A DNA stretch of 64,000 nucleotides from Actinomycetes bacterium (GTDB lineage Bacteria; Actinomycetota; Actinomycetes; Actinomycetales; Dermabacteraceae), in assembly GCA_023389045.1 (NCBI GenBank), contig JAEWEZ010000014.1:20457-84456 (forward strand), written 5' to 3'. The stretch's first letter is position 1. Each line of letters opens with the position of its first letter. Shown one piece after another: positions 36,692-46,771 of the stretch. Made by a program: the position numbers and the translations under genes. The notes beneath the pieces were generated by a model. The model was given only the letters and a program-made list of their open reading frames with translations, was not told the origin of the DNA and searched no databases.

Positions 36692-39160
36692 GTGAACACG
36701 AATCCGCACGACCAGCAGCTGCATGAGCGGTGGCGCCTTGAAGGGCGCATTCCGCTAGCTCAGACAGCACCGGGCGCACAGTGGATCCGCGCGCATTCCC
36801 TCAGCACGGGGGAACCCTGCGCGCTGTTCGTGGTGCACGGGGAGACCGCGCTCGAAACCGCTGATGCGGCCCGTCGGGCTTTCCTGGTCGAAGACCCGCA
36901 CCTTATGCCGATCGTTGACGTGGTGGTTCTGGATGACCCTCGGGAAAAGGGGCAGGGGGCCGACGGTGCATCGTCGGTGGTTCCGTCTACTCCCGGTGTG
37001 ACGTCTGCGCCTGAGCAGGGTTCCTCGCCCCAGGATTCTTCCGGGGACTCTGCGCCCGCACCGACGACCGTTGTGGTGTACCCGATGCCGACGGTGCCGC
37101 CGCTGGCGGCCTTACTCAGCAAAGGACCCCTGCGCCCGGAGACTGCCCGTTCCGTGATCGGCGAGGCGGCGATGGGGTTGGAGGCGGCCCGCCGACGCGG
37201 GGTCCGGCACCAGTTCCTGGACTCCAACCGTGTCTTTGTGGATCTGGAAGCCGGCACCGTGCAGGTGCTGGGCGTTGGGGTCGAGGCGGCGTCGCATCCC
37301 GGGCTGGATCGCTCGGGAGCTGTGGCGTCCTTCCATGACACCTCGGCACTGGTCGCTCTCCTGTACCGCGCACTGACCGGTCGCGCCCCGCGTCAGAGCG
37401 AAGATGGAGAGGTTCCACGCGCTTCGACTATTGCTCCGCGTTCGGTTCCGCAGGACCTTGATGTGCTGTGCGATGCGGTGCTCAATGAGCGCGAGACGAT
37501 GCCGGAAACGGCTCGCGAACTGGTGGCAGAACTGGAGCCGTGGCAGTCGATCCCGGTGACCCTGGAGGCCTATGACCCTCAGGATCAGACGAAAAACCAG
37601 CGGCCCACCGTCTCGCCCGACACGAACACGACGCACAGCTCGCGTACTGCCCGTTCTGTGACGACTTCTGCTGCAGTGGCAGCCGGAAGCGTGGGAGTCG
37701 CGGGCGTTGCGGGGGTCACGGGGGCTGCGGGAGTCGCGCCGGCGAACACCACGGCGGAAGCTGCGGTTCTTCCGTCCGGGGCAGATGACACGGTTCCCAC
37801 CGCAACACAGCACCAGACTGATGAGACATCCCCGGCGCAGGCAGAGGGAGATATCAGCCCGGAAGCTCATGAGCGCAATGCCGCCCAGGCCCGTGAGCTG
37901 GTGGAAGATCTGCATCTGGATCAGAAGCGTGAAACCAGTTCCTTCCCCACTTCCCTCGATATGACCCTGCCCCGGCAGGCTGCACCCACATCGTCTGCTG
38001 CGTCGGAACCGTCAGAGCCCTCTGCGGTGGAGGAAGCGTCCGCCCCCTTGGCACCGGCCGTACCGGCTGCGCCCGCCGCGCCTACCGCGTCTGAGGCGCC
38101 CGCTGAGGCCCCGGCTTCCTCGGCCAGTGCCCCGTCGGCCCCGGCAGTCCAGCAGGAACCCACCCCACCCGCTGCACCCCGCGCTACCTCGCGGACACGC
38201 TCGGCCACGGGACCGGTTCCGGTTCTCGTTCCCGGCCGCGCCGAACCGGTCTCTATAAGCGGCCCTGTGCAGGTCGGCGCGACCCCCGTCAGCCCGTCCG
38301 ATGCAGCCGACAGCCCCGCTGCCAGCAGCGGTCCGATCGTGGTCCAGGGGCGTTCGCGCTCCTCCCTCGATACCGACGCACCCGAGACCAGCGCGTCGAA
38401 CGGCTCCTGGTCCCGCGGATCCCTTCTGCGCGATGTTGTCAGTGTCGCCACCGACTCCGACACCACCGGCGGCACCTTCGCCATGGGGCCGCAGGAACCC
38501 GAAGCACGCAGCCGCCAGTCGCAGTGGATTCTGATCGGTGCCGCGCTCGTCGTCATCGCCGCCCTTATTTTCGCTGTCACCTCGATTACCTCCGGGCTCC
38601 GAGACCGCGTGGAAAACCCGCTAGCAACCACCAAAGCAACCCCGGCGCCAAGTGATTCACCCGTGCCGGAGGAAGCCAATACTTCCCAACCGCCGCAAAC
38701 CTCGAAGCCAGCTCTTCCCGCCCCGAAGGTGGCAAGCATCGAAGGTTTCGAGCTCAACGCCCCAGACCCGGTGGATAACGCTGACCAAATTCCTCGGATA
38801 ACCGACGGTGACCCCGGCACCTTCTGGTCCACTAAGCACTACAGCCGCTCCACCTTTGGTGGGTTGAAGGAAGCTGTGGGCCTGCGCATCAAGTTCGCCG
38901 AAAAGTCCATGCTGACCACCCTGGTCGTGACCACCGCCCGGAACACCGGCGGAACCATGGATCTGCACACGATCAACGCCGATGGAACCCCCGGCGAAAT
39001 CATCGCCACCGGCTCTTTCGCCGGTGACGGCGAAGTGCGCCTGAAGCCGGATAAACCCGTGGAAACTGTCGGCGTGATCCTGATGATCAAAGATCTTCCG
39101 CCGGACTCCAAAGAAAACGGTCGTTTCCGCGCGCGCATCGCCGAAATCCGTGCCGAATGA
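36692..39160 (+). CDS. Membrane pseudokinase with extracellular discoidin-like domain
   Basis: 822 aa. The N-terminal kinase-like region (about 1-290) keeps the fold (GEAAMGLEAARRRGVRHQ, LDSNRVFVDLEAG) but has no HRD or DFG catalytic motif and no clear ATP-site Lys, so it should be inactive. A long Ala/Pro/Ser-rich linker (about 300-600) leads to one membrane helix (about 610-632). An outer domain (about 680-822) has GDPGTFWSTKHYSRSTFGG, typical of F5/8 type C-like folds. It matches the pseudokinase half of mycobacterial MviN, which recruits an FHA protein when phosphorylated. GAGGAGTAAGG precedes the GTG start. Confidence 0.85.
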   Translation: MNTNPHDQQLHERWRLEGRIPLAQTAPGAQWIRAHSLSTGEPCALFVVHGETALETADAARRAFLVEDPHLMPIVDVVVLDDPREKGQGADGASSVVPSTPGVTSAPEQGSSPQDSSGDSAPAPTTVVVYPMPTVPPLAALLSKGPLRPETARSVIGEAAMGLEAARRRGVRHQFLDSNRVFVDLEAGTVQVLGVGVEAASHPGLDRSGAVASFHDTSALVALLYRALTGRAPRQSEDGEVPRASTIAPRSVPQDLDVLCDAVLNERETMPETARELVAELEPWQSIPVTLEAYDPQDQTKNQRPTVSPDTNTTHSSRTARSVTTSAAVAAGSVGVAGVAGVTGAAGVAPANTTAEAAVLPSGADDTVPTATQHQTDETSPAQAEGDISPEAHERNAAQARELVEDLHLDQKRETSSFPTSLDMTLPRQAAPTSSAASEPSEPSAVEEASAPLAPAVPAAPAAPTASEAPAEAPASSASAPSAPAVQQEPTPPAAPRATSRTRSATGPVPVLVPGRAEPVSISGPVQVGATPVSPSDAADSPAASSGPIVVQGRSRSSLDTDAPETSASNGSWSRGSLLRDVVSVATDSDTTGGTFAMGPQEPEARSRQSQWILIGAALVVIAALIFAVTSITSGLRDRVENPLATTKATPAPSDSPVPEEANTSQPPQTSKPALPAPKVASIEGFELNAPDPVDNADQIPRITDGDPGTFWSTKHYSRSTFGGLKEAVGLRIKFAEKSMLTTLVVTTARNTGGTMDLHTINADGTPGEIIATGSFAGDGEVRLKPDKPVETVGVILMIKDLPPDSKENGRFRARIAEIRAE

Positions 39161-39167
39161 GCAGGCC

Positions 39168-39716
39168 ATGAGCAAGAATCGTGCCTCCTTTGACAGCGGT
39201 CGCCGCGGCCTGCGGATGCCAACGATCATCGGTATCCCGCTCCATATGATCATCGCCGCTGTCGCGATCGCGATTCTTCTGGGCACGCTTCTCTCCTACG
39301 CGCTGAATGCAGCCACCACCATGCACTCAGACCTCACCGGAACAACGATCGGCGACGGTGCCCCCGGCAAAAACGCCTCGGGGCTCACGGTGATTACTGA
39401 AGCGACGCTGGGCCCCGAGGTGCAGCGTCTGATCGAAGACGGAACCACCGCACCGCTTGCACCCTTTGATGCAGCCCGCTGCCTCCAGCAGCAAGGGATC
39501 ACCGATCCCGTGCTCATCATGGAAGAAGTGGCCTGGGGAGGGAACGAAACTCCCGGCTGGCTGCTCGTGCACGGGCCGGTTGACCGTGACACGATCCGCG
39601 CGGCTGGCGGGATCGTCTCCGCCACGGTCGTGACAGCAACCTGCGGCGCGGAAAGCAACACCACGCCAGCCTCCGCGCGGCTGTGGTCTGGCTCCGTCAT
39701 GATCGGAGGAATCTAA
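39168..39716 (+). CDS. Small single-helix membrane protein, unknown
   Basis: 182 aa. A basic N-terminus, one membrane helix (about 18-40), then an outer part with two Cys (in AARCLQQ and VTATCGAES) that could form a disulphide. I do not recognise a family. It starts 7 nt after the pseudokinase stop, so it is probably co-transcribed with it. A GTG at 39150 overlapping the upstream gene is an alternative start. Confidence 0.65.
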   Translation: MSKNRASFDSGRRGLRMPTIIGIPLHMIIAAVAIAILLGTLLSYALNAATTMHSDLTGTTIGDGAPGKNASGLTVITEATLGPEVQRLIEDGTTAPLAPFDAARCLQQQGITDPVLIMEEVAWGGNETPGWLLVHGPVDRDTIRAAGGIVSATVVTATCGAESNTTPASARLWSGSVMIGGI

Positions 39717-39882
39717 GGGTCAATGGCCCGCACGTGAACAGCCCGAATGTGCACAACACGCACCAGCGATCCTTACCCTCGACGACACACCACCCTCGAC
39801 CTGACTCTTACCAGACTGTGAACCATTGCCGCACCGCTGCGGCGCCCCCTGTGGCATGACCCAACGGAAGGACCCCCAGACG

Positions 39883-40971
39883 ATGTCCGATCAGCCCATC
39901 CAGGCCCTCAATATCCTTGGCGGCAGCTTCGGCGCCGACAGCAGCGAGACCACTCCCGCCACCGCCCCCGCGGCGGCCCCGGAGGCTGCGGAAGAGGAAA
40001 CCGTGCACGAGGTCGTGATTATCGGCTCGGGCCCGGCCGGCTACACCGCCGCGATCTACGCGGCACGCGCCGAAATGAAGCCCGTCGTCATCGCCGGCGC
40101 GCTCGACGCCGGTGGCGCACTGATGACCACCACCGAGGTGGAGAACTTCCCCGGATTCGCCGAGGGTATCCAGGGGCCGGAACTGATGGGCACGATGCAG
40201 GAGCAAGCCGAGCGCTTCGGCACCGAGATTGTGTTCGACGATGCCGCCTCCGTGGAGCTCGCCGGGGACGTGAAGACCGTGACCCTCACCGACGGGACCG
40301 TGTACCGCGCCAAGGCCGTGATCATCGCGACCGGTTCGGCCTACCGCAAGCTCGGCGCTGAGGGTGAGGAGCGTCTGAGCGGCAAGGGCGTGTCCTGGTG
40401 CGCCACCTGTGACGGGTTCTTCTTCAAGGACCAGCCAATCGTGGTTGTGGGTGGCGGTGACTCCGCCGTGGAGGAGGCCACCTTCCTCACCCGTTACGCC
40501 ACTCAGGTCACCCTCGTGCACCGCCGCGATGAACTGCGCGCCTCCAAGATCATGGCGCGTCGCGCGCAGGCCGATCCGAAGCTCGACTTTGCGTGGAACA
40601 GCGAAATCGCCTCGATCAACGGGGATGAGAAGGTCGAATCGGTGACCCTGCGCGACACGGTGACCGGGGAAGAGCGCACTCTGGCCACCTCGGCTGTTTT
40701 TGAGGCTATCGGTCACGTTCCGCGCTCGGATCTCTTCCGTGACCAGGTGGAGCTCGACGAGCAGGGGTATGTGGTGGTGAAGGGCCGCTCGACCTACACC
40801 TCGGTGCCGGGTGTGTTCGCAGCGGGCGACGTGGTGGACCACACCTACCGTCAGGCGATTACTGCGGCCGGGTCCGGCTGCCAGGCGGCACTGGATGCGG
40901 AGCGCTGGCTCGCCGACCAGGCTGCTGGGATCCCGACGGGGGCGTCTGAGGAGGATGCCGCCGAGCAGTGA
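39883..40971 (+). CDS. trxB: Thioredoxin-disulfide reductase
   Basis: 362 aa. FAD site [18 protein letters not shown], redox-active [16 protein letters not shown] site [15 protein letters not shown] and FAD site [22 protein letters not shown] are all intact. It passes electrons from NADPH to thioredoxin. The N-terminus is extended by about 45 residues rich in Ala/Pro/Thr/Glu before the Rossmann fold, unusual for this family. The ATG at 39883 follows CGGAAGGACC. It is followed after 19 nt by a thioredoxin-like gene. The 166-nt leader 39717-39882 shows no structured element I can support. Confidence 0.95.
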   Translation: MSDQPIQALNILGGSFGADSSETTPATAPAAAPEAAEEETVHEVVIIGSGPAGYTAAIYAARAEMKPVVIAGALDAGGALMTTTEVENFPGFAEGIQGPELMGTMQEQAERFGTEIVFDDAASVELAGDVKTVTLTDGTVYRAKAVIIATGSAYRKLGAEGEERLSGKGVSWCATCDGFFFKDQPIVVVGGGDSAVEEATFLTRYATQVTLVHRRDELRASKIMARRAQADPKLDFAWNSEIASINGDEKVESVTLRDTVTGEERTLATSAVFEAIGHVPRSDLFRDQVELDEQGYVVVKGRSTYTSVPGVFAAGDVVDHTYRQAITAAGSGCQAALDAERWLADQAAGIPTGASEEDAAEQ

Positions 40972-40990
40972 GCTCGCAGTCGTGAACACG

Positions 40991-41428
40991 ATGCAGGAGT
41001 TCCCCGACGGATGGGCGACGGGCCGTACGGGCCTTGACCGCAGCTCGCCTACCCTCTCCTGCCTGCTCGGTTTATGGGCACCGTGGTGCGCTCCTTCGCG
41101 GCCTCTGCCCACCCTTTTGGCAGAGCTCTCTCGACGCTGGGGCGGCGCCCGTCGCGTCTGTGCCGTGGAATCACCGGATGTGGGACTGTTAGACGCTCTC
41201 GGTATCGACAGTTTGCCCGCCTGGGTGCTCCTAGAAGCGCGGGCTCAGGGCGAGTCCACCGTTGTTGGGGAGAGGGATGCTCCGCTTCCCGACGGAGGTG
41301 GCTCGCTGTCTCAAGTCGCATCTCTTCCGCATGTGCCGCCGGGGTGGGAGTGGTCGGTGGCCCGCTTGGTGACGGGTGCGCGGCCGAAGCATGAGATCGA
41401 CGCTTTATTTGGACCTGGGGCGCTCTGA
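40991..41428 (+). CDS. Thioredoxin-like protein with CxxS active site
   Basis: 145 aa from the ATG at 40991; a GTG at 40982 is possible. The thioredoxin core is visible in LLGLWAPWCAPSRPLPTLLAEL and the cis-Pro strand GIDSLPAWVLLE. The active site is Cys-Ala-Pro-Ser, so the resolving Cys is replaced by Ser, unlike the WCGPC of canonical TrxA next to trxB. It can form mixed disulphides but should not complete dithiol exchange. Overall similarity to TrxA is low. It is the last gene before the parS region. Confidence 0.75.
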   Translation: MQEFPDGWATGRTGLDRSSPTLSCLLGLWAPWCAPSRPLPTLLAELSRRWGGARRVCAVESPDVGLLDALGIDSLPAWVLLEARAQGESTVVGERDAPLPDGGGSLSQVASLPHVPPGWEWSVARLVTGARPKHEIDALFGPGAL

Positions 41429-41548
41429 GCCGCCTGTGTTCGCGGGTGTGGAGGCCGACGGGGGCGGTCGAGAGTGCGCTTGAAGGTCTTCCGTCAAGTG
41501 AGCGCGTACAAAGCCGGGCAACGTGCACGAACAGCCTTCTCCACATCT

Positions 41549-41789
41549 GTATCCACAAGGTTCTCCACCGTCTGTGGCGCGTTATTCACAGGCTTATCCA
41601 CAATCGATTGTGAATGCCTCTGGGTGAGATGTTGTGCATTTCGCGCCTGTGGCGCGGCGGTGGCCTGGCCTTATAGGCACCTGTATGGTTTCTGTTGCGG
41701 TAGCAAATACCTGTAGGTAAGGCAAGCCCTATCTACTCGTTGTGGCTTCTAGCGCATCATGTCCACAAACTTACGCACACTGTGCATAA
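41549..41789. promoter_or_regulatory. DnaA-box cluster next to the parS region
   Basis: Matches to TT(A/G)TCCACA: GTATCCACA (41549), TTATTCACA (41582), TTATCCACA (41594, perfect), ATGTCCACA (41759) and, reversed, TGTGCATAA (41781). All but one have one mismatch. It could be a DnaA-titrating or secondary initiation site. Confidence 0.55.
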
Positions 41790-42315
41790 GCGCTCTGATG
41801 CTCCACATGAAACAAGCACTTTCCTTCCCTGGCGGTCCACGAGGTCTCACCACAGACACACCTCTCTCGCTATTCCGGACGCCATGGATGCGCTTCGATG
41901 AGTGACAGATCCCTCCACGACGAAAAGTGAAGTCATCACCACCCGGCTCCGCGTGATCTAGGAGGGGGAACCTGGGTTGGCCGGCATAGATCTGCGATAA
42001 GCCCTGTGCATCTCTGCCTTGGAGGGGACGGAGGCTCACGAGCTCGCACACGGACTTGGCGACGTACGCCTCGACCCGAGCATGCGTGAGTCGGCACGCG
42101 CGATGCGGTGCATAGTCAACCGATAGACGCCATGCGGTGTCATGTAACTACGGCAGCAATCTGTTGCAAGCTCAGAGCCTCCATCCCACTGCCCAGCACG
42201 GGAATAACAACGGACAGTTGTGAGTAGGCAAGACCCCGGTCACCTGCTGTTTACCCATCGGCGGGCATGGGGAGGGGTTGGTGGATGAAAGATGATGGGG
42301 TGTCCGGTGCGCATC

Positions 42316-44592
42316 GTTTCACGCGAAACACGACCTTTTCGCCGCTGACCCTCGTGACGCTTCCACTCTCGGCGCGGCGATCCCATCAGGGTTTCCGCGC
42401 GCCGCCTCTCGGGGAGTCACCGCGTAGTTTTCACGATGAGCTCGCGTGATGTGCTCATATGCCGCGTTGGTTCGATAGGAAGGTTTCACGAGGAACCTCT
42501 GACGAGAGGAGTCGCTGTACAGCTCGCCGCGGGATGAGTGTAGTAGTTGCAAGCGGCCATATCGCAACCACCCGAAACCCTTGATGACTAGTGCTTTTAC
42601 TCCGCACTCCCAGTGCCAGAGCCGTGGTGTTTCACATGAAACAGTTAGCAGATGCGCTGCCATGGCGCGCCAATACATCAAGGGCAAATAGCTGCTCGAC
42701 AGCGCGCCGCATCTCCGTTCGGCACCTGACAGGCGAACCCGTTTCACGTGGAACACGCACGCCATGTGGCGCACATGGCCATGGCTTATGCCAGCATCAG
42801 TCCACTTCAGACTCAGTCCCACATCGGCACGTTTCACATGAAACTGACAGCACTGTTGCTTTTGGGTAGAGCACATCGCAACCGCCTGCCGCGGCTGGAA
42901 CACCTCCATTGGCATTGAGGGCAATAACGCCACTACACACCGCAACTACCGGTATCGACCTATGGAGCCCGCGTATCTCATGTGTTTCACATGAAACGCG
43001 AATCGTAGGCGCCTCAAGAGGAGAGGTGTATCAGCCGATACGGGGCAGACCCGAGTAAGCAGCGATTGGCCGTCTCTCGGAGCACTGCGATCTGCAGCAA
43101 TTTAGAAGACCGTTGTCAGCACGGATTACTTTTGACCGACGCTGTTGTAGCATCGACGTCGCTGGATCCCTCCTCCGGAGCATAACGTAGGTTGCCGAGT
43201 TCGCAGTCTCTAGCCGCAATGCACTCTGGCTCAAAACCGTTCGGCCCCACCACATTCGAGAGCTTGACGACTGCACATACTCCCCTTGGAGCCAGCTACC
43301 TCAGGGGAGGAGCACGGGGCGCGAAGAGACGGGGTCAAAAAGCTTGCGACGCCCAGAAGTCCCTCATTCGCACACGCTGAACCACCTGTCTTCAGATGGC
43401 GCGCTGCCAGCGCCTTTCAGGTGGGCTCACCGCAGCTATCGGCTTTGGTGATCGCACGCGGTACCGTCCTCCATTGCTGCAGGTGAGCCGCACCCTGCAA
43501 TAACTTTGCTTGCAACAACCACGGTGGCCCCTATCGCCACTGTTTCCCGTGAAACATATGTGGATCCACAGGGTCGTCTGCGCACTTCTGCTGGAAAGCT
43601 CTCATAGCTAGCTGCGTGGGGCAGAAGCACAGTAATCAGCTGGACCCAGTTGCAGTGATTCGCCGTACCAAGTTTCCGAGACGCTCAAGACACTATGCGG
43701 AGACAAAGGCGGATCACGACACGATAGGGATGGCGTGAGCACCATTCCGGCCCGGCCCCATGATGAGGCGAGCAAGTTCTTGAGGGAGGGGCTCCCTCTT
43801 AGCCTGAGGGCGCCGGGATATGTCTAAGGAATGCATAGCTGCGCAACCTTGAAATGATCGTCAGCGCCATAGCTTCGGATATTGCCTATCAACCCGCGCC
43901 TGTGCATCTTCCAAGGCTTTCACGGCTTATCGATACAACCACCGTTTCACGTGCAACACAGTGGTATCGCCCAGGGCAGGGTGGCGCCACCCGTCGGGGT
44001 GACGGACGGTTTGTGGCCGTCGAAATGTGGATGCCAGCACAGCGGTGAATCAATCCCTCAGGGCAACTACAGAGATAGCCATACCTTAAGGAAGACCGCC
44101 TAGCCTTCTCTCCGGGAGAGGGGCGAGACTGGGGCGGGATGGCTTCACTCGTCGAAGGGGTGTTTCGCGTGTAACGCGAACGAACGGCGTCTACCCCTCC
44201 TGGCCACTTTTTTCTCGGCTTGTTCATTCATATAGGTGCGACCAGCACCGGTGGAACATCCCATCAAAGGTTGCCAGTTTTCTACGTACGCCACATCCCG
44301 CATCGTGGTTTCACGTGCAACGTTCATCCACCGCCCAACAATGACGATGGCGAACAAGCGGGACTAGCGACTCCAGAGCAACGTATCAGTGACGTTTCCC
44401 GTGAAACATAGCCAGATAGGGACAGGGCATTGGCTTTGCAGCGATCGTCACAGCAGCATGTTGGGGCACGCCACATGAGAAGCCTCAACACCGCGACCAT
44501 ACGTTTCCCGTGAAACCTGCGTCGAGCACAGCGAAGGCCCGCGGACTCGACGGTCGCTCCACCAACTCAGCTTGCGCCGTTTCCCGTGAAAC
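42316..44592. promoter_or_regulatory. parS: parS array: 13 ParB-binding-type sites
   Basis: Fourteen-base sites close to GTTTCACGTGAAAC start at 42316, 42483, 42629, 42741, 42831, 42984, 43542, 43944, 44162, 44308, 44394, 44503 and 44579. Eleven differ from the consensus at one position; 42483 and 44162 differ at two. None is perfect. GTTTCACATGAAAC occurs three times, all in the left group. GTTTCCCGTGAAAC occurs four times, all in the right group. A weak three-mismatch site lies at 41800. parB is immediately downstream. ParB loads at such sites and spreads to form the partition complex. Confidence 0.9.
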
Positions 44593-45071
44593 CACGTGAA
44601 GATGCCCGATCTGAACTGTGCACCCAACCCGGGGAAGGACCCTAAACCGCCCTCTCCTCGTCGATGGTGCACGCAAACCACGCAGTGGCCAATAGCCCAG
44701 CAGAATCCACCGGCATAAAAAACCGGATGCCGTCATGGGAAGCAAGGGCCTCGAGCTTGCCACTGCAAGATATAAACATGCAGGTCAGAGCGTGAAACCT
44801 ATGGCCGGCGGGACATCTTTATGACACTGTGTCAGATACTGTCTCTTGTCCGGCTTCCCTCATCTTCCGCACACATGGCCCGAGGAACTCGGGTTCCCCC
44901 TGCTGAGAGCGCCGCGGAGGGGTGCGCTCAGAGCAACCCCCTCAGCCTACCCACTTCAGCGTGGGCTGCCTAGATCTCCACGGGGGAAACAGCAACGTCA
45001 AGAGCCAGACCGGCCTGACATAGCGACACTAGACCTCGCCAGGAGGGGCAGCATCCCTCCCGCCTGTTCGG

Positions 45072-46658
45072 TCAGGAGGCGTGATCCTCCGATGAGTCCT
45101 CATGCAGGGTGGCCATGAAAGCGTCGAGACGGGACACAAGGCGTTCGAGCTGCTCCACATCGGTGAACTCGAGGGTGACCTTGCTCTTGCGCTTACCCAC
45201 ATCCACGCGCACGGGAACTTCCAGTCCCTTGGAGAGCTTGCTCGTCAGGTCCACGACGTAGGGGTCGTAGCTGCTGCGGCGCACGGGACGGCGCTCCGTC
45301 GGCTGCACACCGCGGGCAACCAGGCGCTCCACCGCACGCACAGAGAGTCCCTCCGCCACGATCCGTGCGGCGAGTTCTTCCATCAGCGCGGGATCCTCGA
45401 GCGTGAGAAGCGCACGAGCATGTCCCGCGCTCAGGGCGCCACTTGCCAGACGCTTCTGCACCAGAGCGGGCAGACGCATCAGACGCAGAGTGTTGGAGAT
45501 CTGGGGACGCGAGCGACCAATACGAGAGGCCAGCTCATCCTGCGTGCACTCGAAGTCTTCGAGAAGCTGCTGGTAGGCTGCGGCTTCTTCCAAGGGGTTG
45601 AGCTGCGACCTGTGGAGGTTCTCCAGGAGAGCGTCGCGGAGAAGATCATCGTCGGAGGTTTCTCGGATGATCGCCGGAATCGAGCGTAGACCCGCTCGCT
45701 GAGCAGCACGCCAGCGGCGCTCACCCATGACCAACTCGAAGGATTCGCCGTGGTCAGTAACGGAAATAGGCCGCACGACGACGGGCTGCAGTACGCCAAC
45801 TTCGCGCAGCGAGAAGGCCAGCTCATCCAGTTCGTCATCGTCGAACATGGTTCGCGGGTTACGGGGGTTCTCTCGGATCTCCTGGATCGGGATCTCAGCG
45901 AACTCCGCCCCCGGAACGGGAACGAGCTGCGTTTCGGTGCCACTCGAGTCGGCCTCGGCAGAGTCACTACCGCCTTCAGCTTCGGAGGCCGGCTCACTAT
46001 CCCCGGCAGGCGCTGGATCACCCGGCGCAGCAGTCTTCTCGGCTACCGCGGCCTTAGCGCCCGATGCTTTGCGGGCGGGGGTGTACTGCACTTCTTCAAC
46101 GTCAACGACGGGGCTGTCTTCCCGCTCCGTGCTGGCAGGAGCGGCCGCTGACTGAGCCTTGTCACTCTGGGCCTTGTCAGCCGGAGCCTTGCGCACCGTC
46201 GAACGTGCAGGAGTTTTCTTCGCCGTCGTCGCAGCGGTCTTCTTCGCAGGCGTCTGCTTCGAACCCTTCGCAGCCTTCGTGCCAGCGGCCGCCTTCTCAG
46301 TGTCTTTCTGGCTGGGCTCCTCCGCAGCGTTCTCGCCGGCCTTCTCCGCCGCCTTCTTGGCAGCAGCGCCAGTCTTCTTCGCTGCCGTGCTGCGGGCGCG
46401 ACGCTCCTTGGCGGCGCGCGCCATATCCCCGCCGAGGTCACGGCTCAGACGTTCGCGCGGCGCAGCCTCCGCCCCGTCGGACTCCACCGGATCGCCGGAA
46501 AAGAACATATCCACGGGGCGTGCCCCCGCGGCCTTCTCCCCACCCTCGGGAGCGGTGCGCGGGGTTCGGGTGCGCAGTTCATCGTCACCGCGCGCGGTCG
46601 ATCCGGCACCGCCAATGAGCGCACCGAGCCCGCGGCCCATGCCTCGCTTCTGCGTCAT
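45072..46658 (-). CDS. parB: Chromosome-partitioning protein ParB with long basic insertion
   Basis: 528 aa, far longer than usual ParB (about 300-380). Residues 3-20 (KRGMGRGLGALIGG) are the ParA-stimulating peptide. Residues about 80-165 are Lys/Ala-rich with AKK and PAKK units like histone H1 tails. Residues about 175-245 are acidic. The CTPase/ParB-N domain runs from about 255, with GERRWRAA at 312-319. The HTH that reads parS is about 372-397. The C-terminal dimer domain is about 465-520. The ATG at 46658 has GGGAGG 9 nt upstream. Gene order parA-parB and the adjacent parS array confirm identity. Confidence 0.95.
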   Translation of the reverse strand: MTQKRGMGRGLGALIGGAGSTARGDDELRTRTPRTAPEGGEKAAGARPVDMFFSGDPVESDGAEAAPRERLSRDLGGDMARAAKERRARSTAAKKTGAAAKKAAEKAGENAAEEPSQKDTEKAAAGTKAAKGSKQTPAKKTAATTAKKTPARSTVRKAPADKAQSDKAQSAAAPASTEREDSPVVDVEEVQYTPARKASGAKAAVAEKTAAPGDPAPAGDSEPASEAEGGSDSAEADSSGTETQLVPVPGAEFAEIPIQEIRENPRNPRTMFDDDELDELAFSLREVGVLQPVVVRPISVTDHGESFELVMGERRWRAAQRAGLRSIPAIIRETSDDDLLRDALLENLHRSQLNPLEEAAAYQQLLEDFECTQDELASRIGRSRPQISNTLRLMRLPALVQKRLASGALSAGHARALLTLEDPALMEELAARIVAEGLSVRAVERLVARGVQPTERRPVRRSSYDPYVVDLTSKLSKGLEVPVRVDVGKRKSKVTLEFTDVEQLERLVSRLDAFMATLHEDSSEDHAS

Positions 46659-46771
46659 CTCCAGCATCCTCCCGAGAGAAGGGTCATTCCGCCCGTGGGC
46701 GGTGGCAATCGGTCCGCCCGGAGGCGGGAAGTTGTACGCGGGCAGCAATGCCTGCGGGGGTGCGGTGGCGG

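Larger units (their letters stand above)
41429..45071. other. 3.6 kb gene-free region between trx and parB (putative centromere)
   Basis: Open frames here are short, run through parS-like sites and lack ribosome sites or family marks. The base composition is visibly less GC-rich than the flanking genes. From left to right: DnaA-box cluster 41549-41789, a stretch of no recognised content to 42315, the left parS group 42316-42997, a stretch of no recognised content, the right parS group 43542-44592, then about 480 nt of no recognised content before the parB stop. Confidence 0.75.

Noticed and set aside
42319..42945. 208-codon open frame on the minus strand in the parS block
   Set aside because: It translates straight through five parS-like sites (visible as FHVKR-type strings), has no ribosome site and no family resemblance.
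44785..44800. Extra parS-like half site GTGAAAC near 44793
   Set aside because: The other half does not match, so it was left out of the array.
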